DNA of 64,000 bases from Lepidurus packardi (Eukaryota; Arthropoda; Branchiopoda; Notostraca; Triopsidae), in contig JAKZAN010000003.1 of the NCBI GenBank assembly GCA_023053545.1, positions 281,501-345,500 on the forward strand, given 5' to 3'. The translations under genes and the position numbers were made by a program. Below the pieces are notes generated by a model that saw nothing but the letters and a program-made list of their open reading frames with translations, did no database searches and was not told the DNA's origin. Shown here in pieces: positions 28,858-39,773 of the stretch. Every line of letters begins with the position of its first letter. Position 1 is the stretch's first letter.

Positions 28858-30068
28858 TACCTGGTTGATCCTGCCCGTAGCGTATGCTTGTCTCAAAGAT
28901 TAAGCCATGCATGTCTAAGTACAAGCCGCTTTGCGGCGAAACCGCGAATATAAATCAGTTATGGTTCCTTATATCGTACCATCCTACTTGGATAACTGTG
29001 GTAATTCTTGAGCTAATACATGCACAATAGCCCTGACCTCACGTAAAGGGTGCTTTTATTAGATCAAAACCAATCGGGTTTCGGCCCGTAGTTTTGGTGA
29101 CTCTGGATAAGTCTTTTAAGATCGCATGGTCTCGAAACCCGAGACGCATCTTTTAAATGTCTGCCTTATCAACTGTCGATGGTAGGTTATGCGCCTACCA
29201 TGGTTGCAACGGGTAACGGGGAATCAGGGTTCGATTCCGGAGAGGGAGCCTGAGAAACGGCTACCACATCCAAGGAAGGCAGCAGGCGCGCAAATTACCC
29301 ACTCCCGGCACGGGGAGGTAGTGACGAAAAATAAAGATACGGGACTCATCCGAGGCCCCGTGATTGGAATGAGTAACAAGTCTGGTGTCATCAGCCGCGG
29401 TAACTCCAGCTCCAATAGCGTATATTAAAGTTGTTGCGGTTAAAAAGCTCGTAGTTGTATTCCGGTCCTGGCCGGGCGGTACCGCCATCGTGCGTGCACT
29501 GCCTAGGCGGGACAAATAACCGGACTATCCGGGGTGCTCTTAACTGAGTGTCATGGGTGGACGGTACGTTCACTTTGAACAAATTAGAGTGCTCAAAGCA
29601 GGTGCTCCACGCCTAAATATCACAGCATGGAATGATGGAATAGGACCTCGGTCTTATTTTGTTGGTTTTCTGGACCCGAGGTAATGGTTCATAGAGACAG
29701 ACGGGGGCATTCGTACTGCGACGCTAGAGGGGAAATTCTTGGACCGTTGCAAGACGAACAACTGAGAAAGCATTTGTCAAGAATGTTTTCATTAATCAAG
29801 AACGAAAGTTAGAGGTTCGAAGGCGATCAGATACCGCCCTAGTTCTAACCATAAACGATGCCAACTAGCGATCCGCCGGAGTTACTCCCATGACTCGGCG
29901 GGTAGCTTCCGGGAAACCAAAGTTTTTTGGTTCGTGGGGAAGTATGGTTGCAAAGCTGAAACTTAAAGGAATTGATGGAAGGGCACCACCAGTAGTGGAG
30001 CCTGCGGCTTAATTTGACTCAACACGGGAAACCTCACCAGGCCTGGACACTTGAAGGATTGACAGATT
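28858..30068 (+). pseudogene. 18S rRNA pseudogene, 3' third missing
   Basis: Begins TACCTGGTTGATCCTGCC and is recognisable to GAAGGATTGACAGATT, then runs straight into ITS1-like DNA. The last ~550-600 bases of 18S, including the decoding site and the GTAACAAGGTTTCCGTAGG end, are missing. Internal damage is also seen. The universal GTGCCAGCAGCCGCGG reads GTGTCATCAGCCGCGG near 29385. About 35 bases before it are deleted. GGAATTGACGG reads GGAATTGATGG near 29970. About six bases are lost after CGCGAAT near 28945. A functional small-subunit RNA is not possible from this copy. Confidence 0.92.
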
Positions 30069-30783
30069 TACTAAGCGACCAGGGGGGCTTGGTAAAGGCT
30101 GGGCTGCCAGAGAAAACTGGCATCTGAAAAAGACTGTGTGCTTGGGCTAACTTACAGCGGTGGCATTTTTTTAAGAGGTACCCGAAAAGTGTTCAGACAC
30201 TCGGCGGTTCATGAAAGCGTTAGTATATATTGCGAGAAACTTTCTGCTGAGGCTAGTACGTTGAAATACCCATGGATCTCTTTGAGTTTTGACTCTCTAA
30301 ACTTAGGGGGGTGAGGAATGTCAAGCCTAAAGAACCTAGTGGTCGGAAACCGTGCCGGCCGTGCCAACGAAGGTATGTGATTTAAAGTTATACGCCACCG
30401 AAAAGGCTAAAGTATGTCGCTGTCCGTGTAAGCCTTGTCTCCCTCAAGGAAGAAGGTTTTTCAAAACGGTGTGCAGATAATGCCGATACCTAAACTTTGA
30501 AATCGTTGAACTGGTTGCTCGATGAAACCTGGCCGAAACAGAGTAGAAAACGTGGAAGGGTTTGCTTGGTCATACCACATGAGAAAAGGGTCCCAAAATT
30601 GCCGTTGTTGCTTGAAATGATGTATTGATGTAATTATGTAATGATGTAATTATGTAATGATGTAATTATGTAATGATGTAATGATTTCTTCAGTAACGAT
30701 TTCTCGTTTCTTTGCGGTGGTTTGAATGAGCAATCCTTGGCGTTTCTACCGCGTTGAAACCAAAACCAATTTATTAAAAGCAT
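30069..30783 (+). other. ITS1 (internal transcribed spacer 1)
   Basis: Non-coding sequence between the broken 18S and 5.8S. No 18S 3' motif was found in it. It ends with a short AT-rich minisatellite. Confidence 0.7.
30619..30682. repeat. 16-bp minisatellite in ITS1
   Basis: Three consecutive copies of GATGTAATTATGTAAT (starts 30627, 30643, 30659) with partial copies on both sides. Confidence 0.88.
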
Positions 30784-30940
30784 GACCCTGAACGGTGGAT
30801 CACTCGGCTCGTGTATCGATGAAGAACGCTGCAAAACACGCTTGAACGTGTGAACTGCAGAACACCGCGATCATCGAAGTTTCGAACGTAAATGGCGGCC
30901 CAGCGTTTGCGCTCGGGCTACACCTGTTTGAGGGTCGGAA
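30784..30940 (+). rRNA. 5.8S rRNA
   Basis: Contains the conserved AACGGTGGATCACTCGGCTC, ATCGATGAAGAACGC, GTGAACTGCAG, GATCATCGA and TTCGAACG blocks in order, ending near CTGTTTGAGGGTCGG. Length about 157 is normal. The middle (GCTGCAAAACACGCTTGAACG) is unusual compared with typical arthropod 5.8S, which may reflect the lineage or decay. Confidence 0.9.
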
Positions 30941-31833
30941 TGTCAATCATTGCCTGAATTCGTGGGAGATGTTAGATTCGCTCTCACCCACGCGGCGATG
31001 GGTTGCGTCTCGTGCGTAAAGCAACCCACACACTCTTGTCGTAGCACGTGCTTGGTGAGGTGCTTGGCGGGGTCGTGGGTTGTGTGGCGTGCGTGGCGTT
31101 AAATAAAGTTTTCTTAAAACCAAAACAACATAGGAGGCCGACGCAAGATTTAACTTACGCGTGGCTTGGGGTTGCTATGCCTGATCAGGATACTCAAAAG
31201 CCTCTTCCGTCGCTGGGGGAGAGCTCCAAGGTCCGGGAAATGTCAGAGCGTTGAAACGCGGCTTGTGCACTCAAGGGAAAGGGTTTTGAAAAATAAACCC
31301 AATCCTTGATTTCAAACCGTGATAGTAAACGCTCCGACTGCCTTTCCCCAAAGTTTTGTAACCCCTGAAAAGGTGGGGGGGGGGGGGGGGTGAACGAAAC
31401 CGTAAAAAGACCCAAGAGTTTCCCGGAAGAGAGATACCTGTCACTGCCCCACTTTGTATGAAGTGGGGTAGTTGTGCTCGCCAGCCCCAAGTATACCAAA
31501 CACGTTACCAATCTGCCTTTACTGCTCGCACGCAAGTGTGGGTCGGTCCTCCATAAAAAACGGGGAGGCAGTGCCTAGAAAAAAGAGACGGCTTGGAGCT
31601 TGTTCCAAAAAGCCCTGAAAGAAACCAAAAGGGGGGAAACTTCATTTCTGGAAAAGAAATTCTTTCTTTTTTCGAGATTCCGTTGCGGGGGAGGCGGAAA
31701 CGAAAAATAAGGTTGGCTGGATGAGTTTCTGTGGTTTCTGTTTGGGGTGCCTTGAAACTATTCTCCAAATTAGTTTCATTTTTCTTTGGCTATAGCCCTT
31801 GTCAATTCCCCAGCGAGACGATATCAGTCATAC
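30941..31833 (+). other. ITS2 (internal transcribed spacer 2)
   Basis: About 0.9 kb between 5.8S and 28S, with an uninterrupted G16 run at 31375-31390 and no genes. Confidence 0.75.
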
Positions 31834-32172
31834 TGACCTCAACTCAGATGAGACGACCCGCTGAACTTAAGCATATCAGTAAGCGGAGGAAAAGAAACTA
31901 AAAAGGATTCCCTTAGTAGCGGCGAGCGAACATGGATAAGCCCAGCACTGAACCTCGTATCTCCGGATACCGAGGAATTTAGTGTTCAGGAGAGAGGTGG
32001 TTTGCCTGTCCGGTGTTGTCCAAGTCCCCATGATCGGGGCTAGAGTCCGCAGAGGGTGTCAGGCCCGTAGTGACGCATCGCGACCGTGAACACTTTATCT
32101 CCTAAGAGTCGGGTTGCTTGAGAGTGCAGCCCTAAGCGGGAGGTAAACTCCTTCTAAGGTAAATACCGCCCG

Positions 32173-32206
<34 letters not shown>

Positions 32207-33287
32207 TTGAAAAGAACTATGAAGACAGAGTTCAAGAGTGCGTGAAACCGTTCGGGGGGTTAAACGGGTGAGCCCTCGAAGGTCGAACTGCATCTACTCC
32301 CGTTACCTGCATACGAGCCTGCGCCTGGACGAGCTGCATTTTGCGGCCGCCGGGCGTGGTACGCTTGGAGCGTGCAGGGACCGCTAGTTGGATGCCTAGT
32401 AGGACTCCGCAACCGGTTGGGCTCGGTCGTCAGACGGGTTTTGAGGATCGGCCCCCTCGTGGGGTTGTATTTTTGAGATTCCCGGAGACCGCTTCCCGTT
32501 TGTACTTGCTCACTGTTCCTCGGGGCGGACGAGCGTTGCGTTTGCTTTCACGGGCGCGGAGCGTTGACGGTCTGTTCGAGGCTCCGGTGAGAAGCACGGA
32601 GAGTAGGTTGGGTCCCACCCGACCCGTCTAGAAACACGGACCAAGGAGTCTAACATGTGCGCGAGTCGTCGAGTTGTACCAAACTCGAAGGCGAAATGAA
32701 AATAAAGGCTCGGTTTCCGAGCTGAGGGGAGATCCCGTTCTGCTTCTGTAGCGCGGGCGCATACCCGGGGCGTCTATACTGCGTTGCCAGTGAGACGAAC
32801 CTAGAGCGTACACATTGGGACCCGAAAGATGGTGACCTATGCCTGGCCAGGACGAAGCCAGGGGAAACCCTGGTGGAGGTGCGCAGCGATTCTGACGTGC
32901 AAATCGATCGTCGGAGTTGGGTATAGGGGCGAAAGACTAATCGAACCATCTAGTTCGGTTCCCCCAGAAGTTTCCCTCAGGATAGCTGGTGCTCGCAACA
33001 AGACACGGAATTTAATCCGGTAAAGCGAATGATTAGAGGCCTTGGGGTCGAAACGACCTCAACCTATTCTCAAACTTTCAATGGGTGAGAAGCCCGGCTT
33101 AACCTAAGCGAAGCCGTGGCAGTTGAATCCGAGCGCCCAGTGGGCCACTTTTGGTAAGCAGAACTGGCGCTGTGGGATGAACCAAACGTCTGGTTAAGGC
33201 GCCCAAACAACGCACATTCCGGAACCCACAAAAGGACTTGGTTGCTAAATACAGCAGGACGGTGGCCATGGAGGTCGGAACCCGCTT

Positions 33288-33319
<32 letters not shown>

Positions 33320-34314
33320 CTATCCCTTAAAATGGGAGGCGCTTTAGCGTTGTGCCTATACCAGACCGCCGGTGGCAGAGCCCGCCCCCTGTAAAGGGGT
33401 GCACTGAGGCCCCGATGAGTAGGGGGGTCGCCGCGGTGAGCGTAGAAGGGTCTGGTTGTAAGCCTGCCTGGAGCCGCCGCTGGTGCAGATCTTTGTGGTA
33501 GTAGCAAATACTCCAGAGAGATCCTGGAGGACTGACATGGAGAAGGGTTTCATGTGAACAGTGGTTGAACAGTGGTTTAGTCGGTCCTAAGCCACAGGTG
33601 AAATCCGGCACAGGGAACGGCGCGTCGACTGTTTTGTTACAAAACCTGACGAAGCGCCGCTGGGTTAGGCGAAAGGGAATCCGGTTCTAATTCCGGAACC
33701 CGGTTGCGGATACGTCCGAGCTCTCGTAGCTCGTCATGGTAACATCACATGACCGGAGAAGCTGGCGGGGACCCCGGAAAGAGTTTTCTTTTCTGTTTGA
33801 GGGGTCGAGACCCTGGAATTCTGTCGCGGAGTGATAGGGTTTTGACCCCGAAGAGCGCCGCAGGTCTGCGGCGTCCGTGAGTTCTTGCTGCCCCTTGAAA
33901 ATCCGGGGGGAGGGCCACGTGGACTTTCCAACCGGACCGTACCGATACCCGCATCAGGTCTCCAAGGTGAACAGCCTCTAGTCGATAGATGAATTTAGGT
34001 AAGGGAAATCGGCAAATTGGATCCGTAACCTCGGGATAAGGATTGGCTCTGAGGGTCGAGGTGGTCGAGCTTGGACGCGAAGCCGGTAGTGCCCACGTGC
34101 TGGGCCTGGGCGAGGCCGTTCGCGGTCGAACCCGGTCCCTAGCCTAAGCCACCGGGGGAACGTCCTCGCAGTAGAGTAGGATAGTTTGGGCTTGACCCAT
34201 GTATGCCTCTCTCTCGTCTGCCAATGAACGACCAACTCAGAACTGGCACGATCCAGGGGATCCGACTGTCTAATTAAAACAAAGCATTGCGATGGCCGTA
34301 AGAGGGTGGTGACG

Positions 34315-34346
<32 letters not shown>

Positions 34347-34406
34347 CAGGTAAAGAAATTCAACGAAGCCCGGCTAAACTGCGGGAGTAACTATGGCTCT
34401 CTTAAG
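31834..34406 (+). rRNA. 28S rRNA, 5' part up to the R2 site
   Basis: Starts near TGACCTCAACTCAGATGAGA and CCGCTGAACTTAAGCATATC. It continues through recognisable domains (GGGAAAGTTGAAAAGAACT, CCCGAAAGATGGTGA, CTCAGGATAGCTGG, AACTATGGCTCTCTTAAG) to the R2 target at 34406. The order and length fit. The R2 insertion makes any transcript non-functional. Confidence 0.92.
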
Positions 34407-34407
34407 C

Positions 34408-34498
34408 GGGGTAGCAATTGATCGATTCCCGCCTCCTCGTGGCGCTACCCTGGGATAACCTCAAAGAAATTTGACGGTAAAGCTAAGAGGAATTGATC
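34408..34498 (+). ncRNA. HDV-like self-cleaving ribozyme at R2 5' end
   Basis: A complete double-pseudoknot can be drawn. P1: GGGTAGC (34409-34415) with GCTACCC (34444-34450). P2: GATCGATTCC (34420-34429) with GGAATTGATC (34489-34498), 10 bp with one G-U. P3: GCC/GGC around loop TCCTCGT (34434-34440), which matches the classic HDV L3. P4: ACCTCAAA (34458-34465) with TTTGAcGGT (34470-34478). J4/2 contains AAAGCTAAGA with the presumed catalytic C at 34483. Predicted cleavage is between C34407 and G34408, at the 28S/R2 junction. R2 elements are known to release their RNA from 28S co-transcripts by such ribozymes. Confidence 0.88.
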
Positions 34499-37491
34499 AC
34501 ACCGTGGCGAAATCCATCAACCACTGCTGCATGCATCTTGAGAGACTGTATAAGCGACGAGTTATTTTCCAAAGCACGTCAGTATCCTTCCCAGATATCT
34601 GGAAAGAGCAGCAAACCAAGAACTGTATCCAGCGTATCCAGTTCGTCAGAGACACAACCAAGTTGGTCAAACGCATGTGACATATGCGGAAAATGTTTCG
34701 TGAAACCGGTTGGTTTATCACTACATATGTCAAAAATCCATCCAAATCAATACCATGCACGATTAGAAAAGAACCAACCAATAGCCAAAAAATTTAGGTG
34801 GACAAAACGAAGACTTGTATTTTTTAGCCAAGGAAGTAGCTGAGCTTTTAGTTGTGGGAGGCATCAAGTTTATTAATAAAGAATTGGCCGAATTCTTTCC
34901 GGAGAAATACATAGACCAAATTAAAGGCCAGAGACTTTCAGATACTTACAAACAACAGGTTTTGACCATCCATTCCGAGTTGCTTAATTCGAAGGTGGTA
35001 GCTGGTTCTCCTCCACCATCAAGAATCCCAGCTAAAGAAGTCTCTGCCTGGTTGGATTTTCTCTTAGCCCTCCCTAAAACCAAAAATAAATTTGAAGAAG
35101 GAAAGTTAGGCCAACTTATACGTACCACTCAAGACGGCACACCAATATTACATGATTTAAATATATATTTGAAGGAAGTGCTATTTCAGCCCACTAGCCA
35201 GGGCAAAAGACCAGATAAAATGTTACCGGCCCCAATTCCAGTAGAGAGAAGAGGGACAGATAATAGTCCCGTGTCCAGAATTTTTATCGAAAGAACCGTA
35301 CCGCTTGTATAAATACCATCCTTGATGGGAACAAAAAGTGTGACTAAAATACCAGACATTGATGAATTCTGGGGTGCAATATTTTAGTCCCAATCCCCGA
35401 CCGACGAAGAACCCTTGAATTATATCGTAGACACTGAACCTAAGAATATTTGGAGCTGGATCTCGTTTTTTGAAATGAATCATAACTATCCAGACTTGGC
35501 AACTTCACCCGGTCCGTTACCGGCCCATTATCACCCGGTCCAATACCGGTCCATTATCGACCGATTGTTGTTCGTCAATTAAATAAAATTATCGCTGCCC
35601 GTGTTTCCGAGGGATTTTCCATCAACCCCCGTCAGAAGGCCTTTCGGCAAATAGATGGTTGTTCGGAAAATGTATTCCTTTTGGATAACATTCTTCGAGA
35701 TGTCAAAAAGAATATCAAATCATTATCTTTGGCCACTGTCGATATTAATAAAGCATTCGACAGCGTTTCCCACAACTCTATTTTCCGGGCGATAAGAGGT
35801 GCCAGATGTCCCGAGATTCTCGGGACATGTATTCTGGATGTAATTAACTAGATTCTCGGGCCGAGAATTTAGTTAATTACATCCATAATAGTTACTCGGG
35901 ATGCACAACTCAAATCTCGATGGGCGGTTCAGTATCTACAACTGAAATTCCGATGAATCGTGGCGTGAAGCAACGGGACCCACTATCTCCTGTCCTTTTT
36001 AATCTTGTGATAAACGAGATCATTCATAAACTGCCCGCTTCAATTGGCTTTCCGATCAACGATGAGCTCTCTATCAATTGTATTGCATATGCGGACGACC
36101 TGATACTAGTTGCAAATACCAGAGAAGGTCTCAAACGTTTACTTGAAATATTGAATGTAGAGCTCCCAAAGCGTGGCCTAGAATTGAATGCTTCAAAATG
36201 TTTTGGCTTATCCTTAACTGCTTTGCGCAAAATTAAAAAGACCTACTTGTGCTCTAGTGCCCTACTCGATCTACATGGAACCTCAATCAAAAATCTGTCA
36301 GCGGATGAATCATGGGTTTATCTGGGAGTGCCATTTTCGCACATTGGCCGCTCTAAGAGCTTCAGTCCCGATCTTGAAGCCCTATTGAATAAACTCCAGA
36401 AATCCCCTTTAAAACTGCAGCAAAAACTCTTTGCTGTACGTGTTTATGTGATTCCGCGTTTACTCCACGGATTAGTGGTGTCAAAAGTGGCCATAGGAGA
36501 ATTGAGAACAATGGATAAGCTTATTTTGAAATACTTACGTTTCTGGTTTCGCCCACCCAAGGATACCTCATTGGGGTTCTTCTATGCCTCTGTGAAACTC
36601 GGTGGCTTGAGGATTAAAAACCTACGCACCAACGTTCTTAAATGTAGAAAACAACGTATAGAACGGATGCTGGTCTCCTCTGATGATGTGGTGCGCTTGA
36701 TATCGGAGTCAACGATTTTTCTGAAAGAAACGGAAAAGCTCAGGGATCTACTTACTTATAATGGAACGTGCCTTGATTCCACAGAAAAGATCAACAAGTT
36801 TTGGAGCGAAAGATTGTATACGTCATTTGATGGTAAAACATTGGCTTACAGCGAATATTTCACCCAAATATGTAGCTGGGTTCGGGAAGACAAGATCCTC
36901 CAACCCGCTCATATTTTTGCCGAGTGCATCAAACTACGTATCAATGCCTTACCTACAAGATCTAGAGTAGCACGTGGCCGCCCCACCCAAGATCGCTCCT
37001 GCCGTGTCGGATGCCTCGATATCCAAAAAGTGCCGGCTATTGAAACGCTCAATCACATAGCTCAAGTATGTCCTAGGACACACGGTGCTCGAATTAAAAG
37101 GCATGATCGGCTGGTCCAATTCCTTTGCCAGAACCTGAAGAAGGATCCTAAAAGAATTGTTTTAGTGGAGTATAACTTCCGAACGGCTGCGGGTATTCGA
37201 AAACCAGATATTATAGTAATAGAAGACATCTGTGCCGCAATCCTCGATGTCCAAGTGGTTGGTGACTCGTTGAATTTGGAGCAGGAATACCTGGAGAAAT
37301 CAAGGAAATACTCCAATGACGCAAACTTTATTAATGCGTTCAAAAAATTATATTCTTCCGTCACTAATCTGTCTTTCCATGCAGTTACCCTGAACAACAG
37401 AGGTCTGATTGCCAAATCCACAGTGACGGCACTCCGACGACTTGGCGTCCCGCCAAGATGTATTATGATCCTGTGCGTAATTAGTCTGTAG
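34493..37491 (+). pseudogene. R2 protein (zinc finger, RT, endonuclease), broken
   Basis: N-terminal C2H2 finger CDICGKCFVKP...HMSKIH near 34680-34745, then a frameshift near 34830. A Myb-like part follows (FFPEKYIDQIKGQR). The frame stops at about 35312, and the early RT motifs are missing. RT resumes near 35560 with NKIIAARVSEGFSINP and the catalytic VDINKAFDSV, then stops at 35849-35851 beside a palindrome. From 35920 a long frame holds GVKQRDPLSPVLFNL, catalytic IAYADDLILVA, the CCHC motif (CRVGC ... LNHIAQVC) and the endonuclease motif KPDI with DVQVV. In life the protein nicks 28S and primes reverse transcription from its own 3' UTR. This copy cannot make it. Confidence 0.93.
35835..35885. 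repeat. Near-perfect fold-back palindrome in R2
   Basis: Arms 35835-35859 and 35861-35885 are reverse complements over 25 bases with one G/T mismatch and a single-base loop. It supplies in-frame stops, so it arose after the RT lost function or caused that loss. Confidence 0.93.
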
Positions 37492-37856
37492 AAGACCCTG
37501 GAAATCTGGAGGTTATTTAACCAATCGACTGCTGGCGCCCAGAAACATCCACCGCTCAATCCTGCTTCCTGAAATAATTACTCTTACAAGCTGTAAAGTG
37601 ACATTAGTGATTCTATTATCTACCTTATACTTACCTAATTCCTTACCAACTACTTTACTTCATGATGATCTCCTCTAATACACTCACTACCTTTATTACC
37701 CACTTGGTCTTATTATTTTCTCGTTCAGTTATGTGTTCCTATGGTGTCGGGTTCAATGGTTTCGGTACGGAATCCTTATCCGGAATTTAGCCTTATGTAA
37801 ACTTGTCTGTTAGTTGAAATATACGACCCAGACTCGCGCATTTAGGCTCCGGGAAA
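37492..37856 (+). other. R2 3' UTR
   Basis: 365 bases from the stop codon to the 28S junction, ending CTCCGGGAAA-TAG. It resembles the truncated R2 tail at 23930-24196. In the family this region is bound by the R2 protein for target-primed reverse transcription. Confidence 0.8.
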
Positions 37857-37972
37857 TAGCCAAATGCCCCGTCATCTAATTAGTGACGCGCACGAATGGA
37901 TTAACGAGATTCCCACTGTCCCTACCTTTTATCTAGCGAACCCACTGCCAGGGGAACGGGCCTGGTTTCGTC

Positions 37973-38009
<37 letters not shown>

Positions 38010-38102
38010 TCGGCATTGTGGAGTGACATGAGAAGTGTAGCATAAGTGGGAGGGCGCAAGTCCGACAATGAAATACCACTACTTTCATGGTCGCTTCACT
38101 TA
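37857..38102 (+). rRNA. 28S rRNA segment between R2 and the Harbinger insertion
   Basis: Matches 24197-24442 with a few substitutions (for example CTACCTTTTATCTAG for CTACCTACTATCTAG). It ends at CACTTA, where a Harbinger-type transposon begins. The next ~604 bases of 28S are absent from this unit. Confidence 0.95.
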
Positions 38103-38457
38103 GGGTGTGTTTCCACTGCTAACCTAACCCTGGTGTGGTGTTAACCGTAACATGTGGGGATCCAGCACGCGTTTCCACTGCTACGTAAAACAGATATCGT
38201 GTTAAGATTAATAGCGAATTTCCCAACATATTAATCATTGATATCGTCCAGTCGGATAATATAAGGTAATATTTTGCGACAATGTTTACAAACTTGCAAA
38301 TAAAAATCCAACTTGTAAAAAGAGACAGTGAAATACAAAATTTGCCATGCAAGAAAACCTTACGCTTCTCTTCATGTACAAACTTTTATGGGACGTGCTA
38401 TCGACCTACCGTTGTAAAAAGTTACATAACAATATTTTGCTTTTGCTAATAGTTATT

Positions 38458-38552
38458 TGTGGTGAGTTGGTTAACTCATACAGTTATGTAATGCAGTGTA
38501 AAGCCACCAGATGTAGTGGCGGAACTAATACAGTCAGACCACAAACACAACA
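38458..38552 (+). repeat. 5' LTR of Gypsy family 2
   Basis: 95 bp, TGTGGTGAGTTGG ... ACAAACACAACA. It matches 43248-43342 except A/G at one position (GGCGGAACT against GGCGGGACT). Confidence 0.93.
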
Positions 38553-38566
38553 TGGCGCAGTCGGTA
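38553..38566 (+). promoter_or_regulatory. Primer binding site, probably tRNA-Ser type
   Basis: TGGCGCAGTCGGTA directly follows the LTR. It is complementary to a tRNA ending CGACTGCGCCA, which fits serine tRNAs that begin GCAGTCG. Confidence 0.6.
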
Positions 38567-38620
38567 TAAGTTTATCTCTGACCTTTGTGAATTCGTTTTC
38601 AACCCTAAGTGTGTGTGAAA

Positions 38621-39773
38621 ATGCCACGCAATCGTAGAAACAGGGGGGACACTCCAGAAGATAGTCATCCCGAAAAAGGTGCTGAAAGTAACGAAAACCC
38701 AATTAAAAAAAGAGAGTTAATCGCCCTGCTCACCGAACAAGAGGAAAAGTTCCGCGAGGCCCAAGACAGGGAGCGCGAGGCTCGAGAGCTCCTGCAGACG
38801 CAACTTTTAAGTGCCTTTGCAGCCCTAACCAACGCGTCGAGCAGCCACATCAGCCCTAGACCGCAACTCGTAGAACAACTGGTTTCGTGTGACAACAGCA
38901 AGGCGAAAATTAACGTTTCCAATTTCGAGAAGCTGGAATTCGACGTTTCTCTAACGGACTTCAAGACGTGGCGCGCCAAATGGGAGGATTTATGCAAGTT
39001 GGAAAGGGTGAACCAGCATCCTCTCGACGTGCAAATGTCAGCATTGAGATCCGTAATGACTGACAAAATGCACCAGGCCGTAGAGATGATTTTAAACGTC
39101 ACACCCGAGAACCACTACGAAATGGATGAAGTCCTCGACAAAATCGCCGAATACCTCCGAGGTCGCAAAAATGTGGCATTAAATCACGTAGAATTTGACG
39201 AGTGCTGCCAAAGCCAGTCAGAATCATTCGACGACTACTTTATTCGCCTACAAAAAATCGCCGGTTGTGCAGACCTCTGCAGTGTATATTGGGAAACACG
39301 CCTGACAACCCGGATTATATCCGGAATCAAAAACCAAGAGACCCACAAGAAGCTCTTGGCTATTACGCCGTTCCCACCGTTGCAAGTTACAGTAAACATT
39401 TGCCGTAGCGAAGAAAACGCGGCTAAAAATGCGCCCATTCTCTCAAAAGCCTCGATTAGCGCGATTAATCGGGACAAAGCCCCCGAAACCAGCCAACGAA
39501 GTCACCGAAGCAAAAACCGCAATTCAAATAACAAATTAGGCCTGGCACCTGCCATAGATGCGGAACGTCACATATAATGGTAAATGTCCAGCGATGGGTC
39601 GAACATGCAGTATATGCCAGAAACCGAACCATTTCGCGAAAATGTGCAAGGGCAAGGACCCAAAAGCCCAACAGAAACCGTCGGAGAACACAGGACCAGG
39701 AAAAAAGATCGCAGTGTACGGTTCCTGCAAGTTGGGAGGCGTAGCCGCGTTCCCCAAATCAGCGTCGAAATAA
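38621..39773 (+). pseudogene. gag: Gypsy family 2 Gag, frameshifted before zinc knuckles
   Basis: ATG at 38621 (MPRNRRNRG). An N-terminal charged helix (EEKFREAQDREREAREL) is followed by a capsid-like region (FKTWRAKWEDLCKLE, about 38960-39005), with ESFDDYFIRLQKIAGC later. A one-base shift near 39550 divides the zinc-knuckle region: CHRCG is in one frame, NGKCPAMGRTC and CSICQKPNHFAKMC in another. Gag would package RNA in the cytoplasmic particle. The protein also stops at 39577 in the first frame. Confidence 0.85.

Larger units (their letters stand above)
34407..37856 (+). mobile_element. R2: R2 non-LTR retrotransposon in 28S (defective)
   Basis: Lies exactly between ...CTCTTAAG and TAGCCAAATGCC of 28S, the canonical R2 target. 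It has an HDV-like ribozyme at the 5' end, a C2H2 zinc finger, a Myb-like region, reverse transcriptase with YADD, a CCHC motif and a restriction-like endonuclease, all R2 hallmarks. At 3.45 kb it is shorter than most full R2 elements (often near 3.6-5 kb). It has lost part of the N-terminal RT region and contains stops and an inverted duplication. Confidence 0.95.

Noticed and set aside
30069-30783. Intron or expansion segment explaining the missing 18S end
   Set aside because: No 18S sequence resumes before 5.8S, so this is loss of the 3' part rather than an insertion.
24189-38350. Many open frames within 18S, 28S and spacer
   Set aside because: They overlap conserved rRNA or spacers on both strands and show no protein family motifs.
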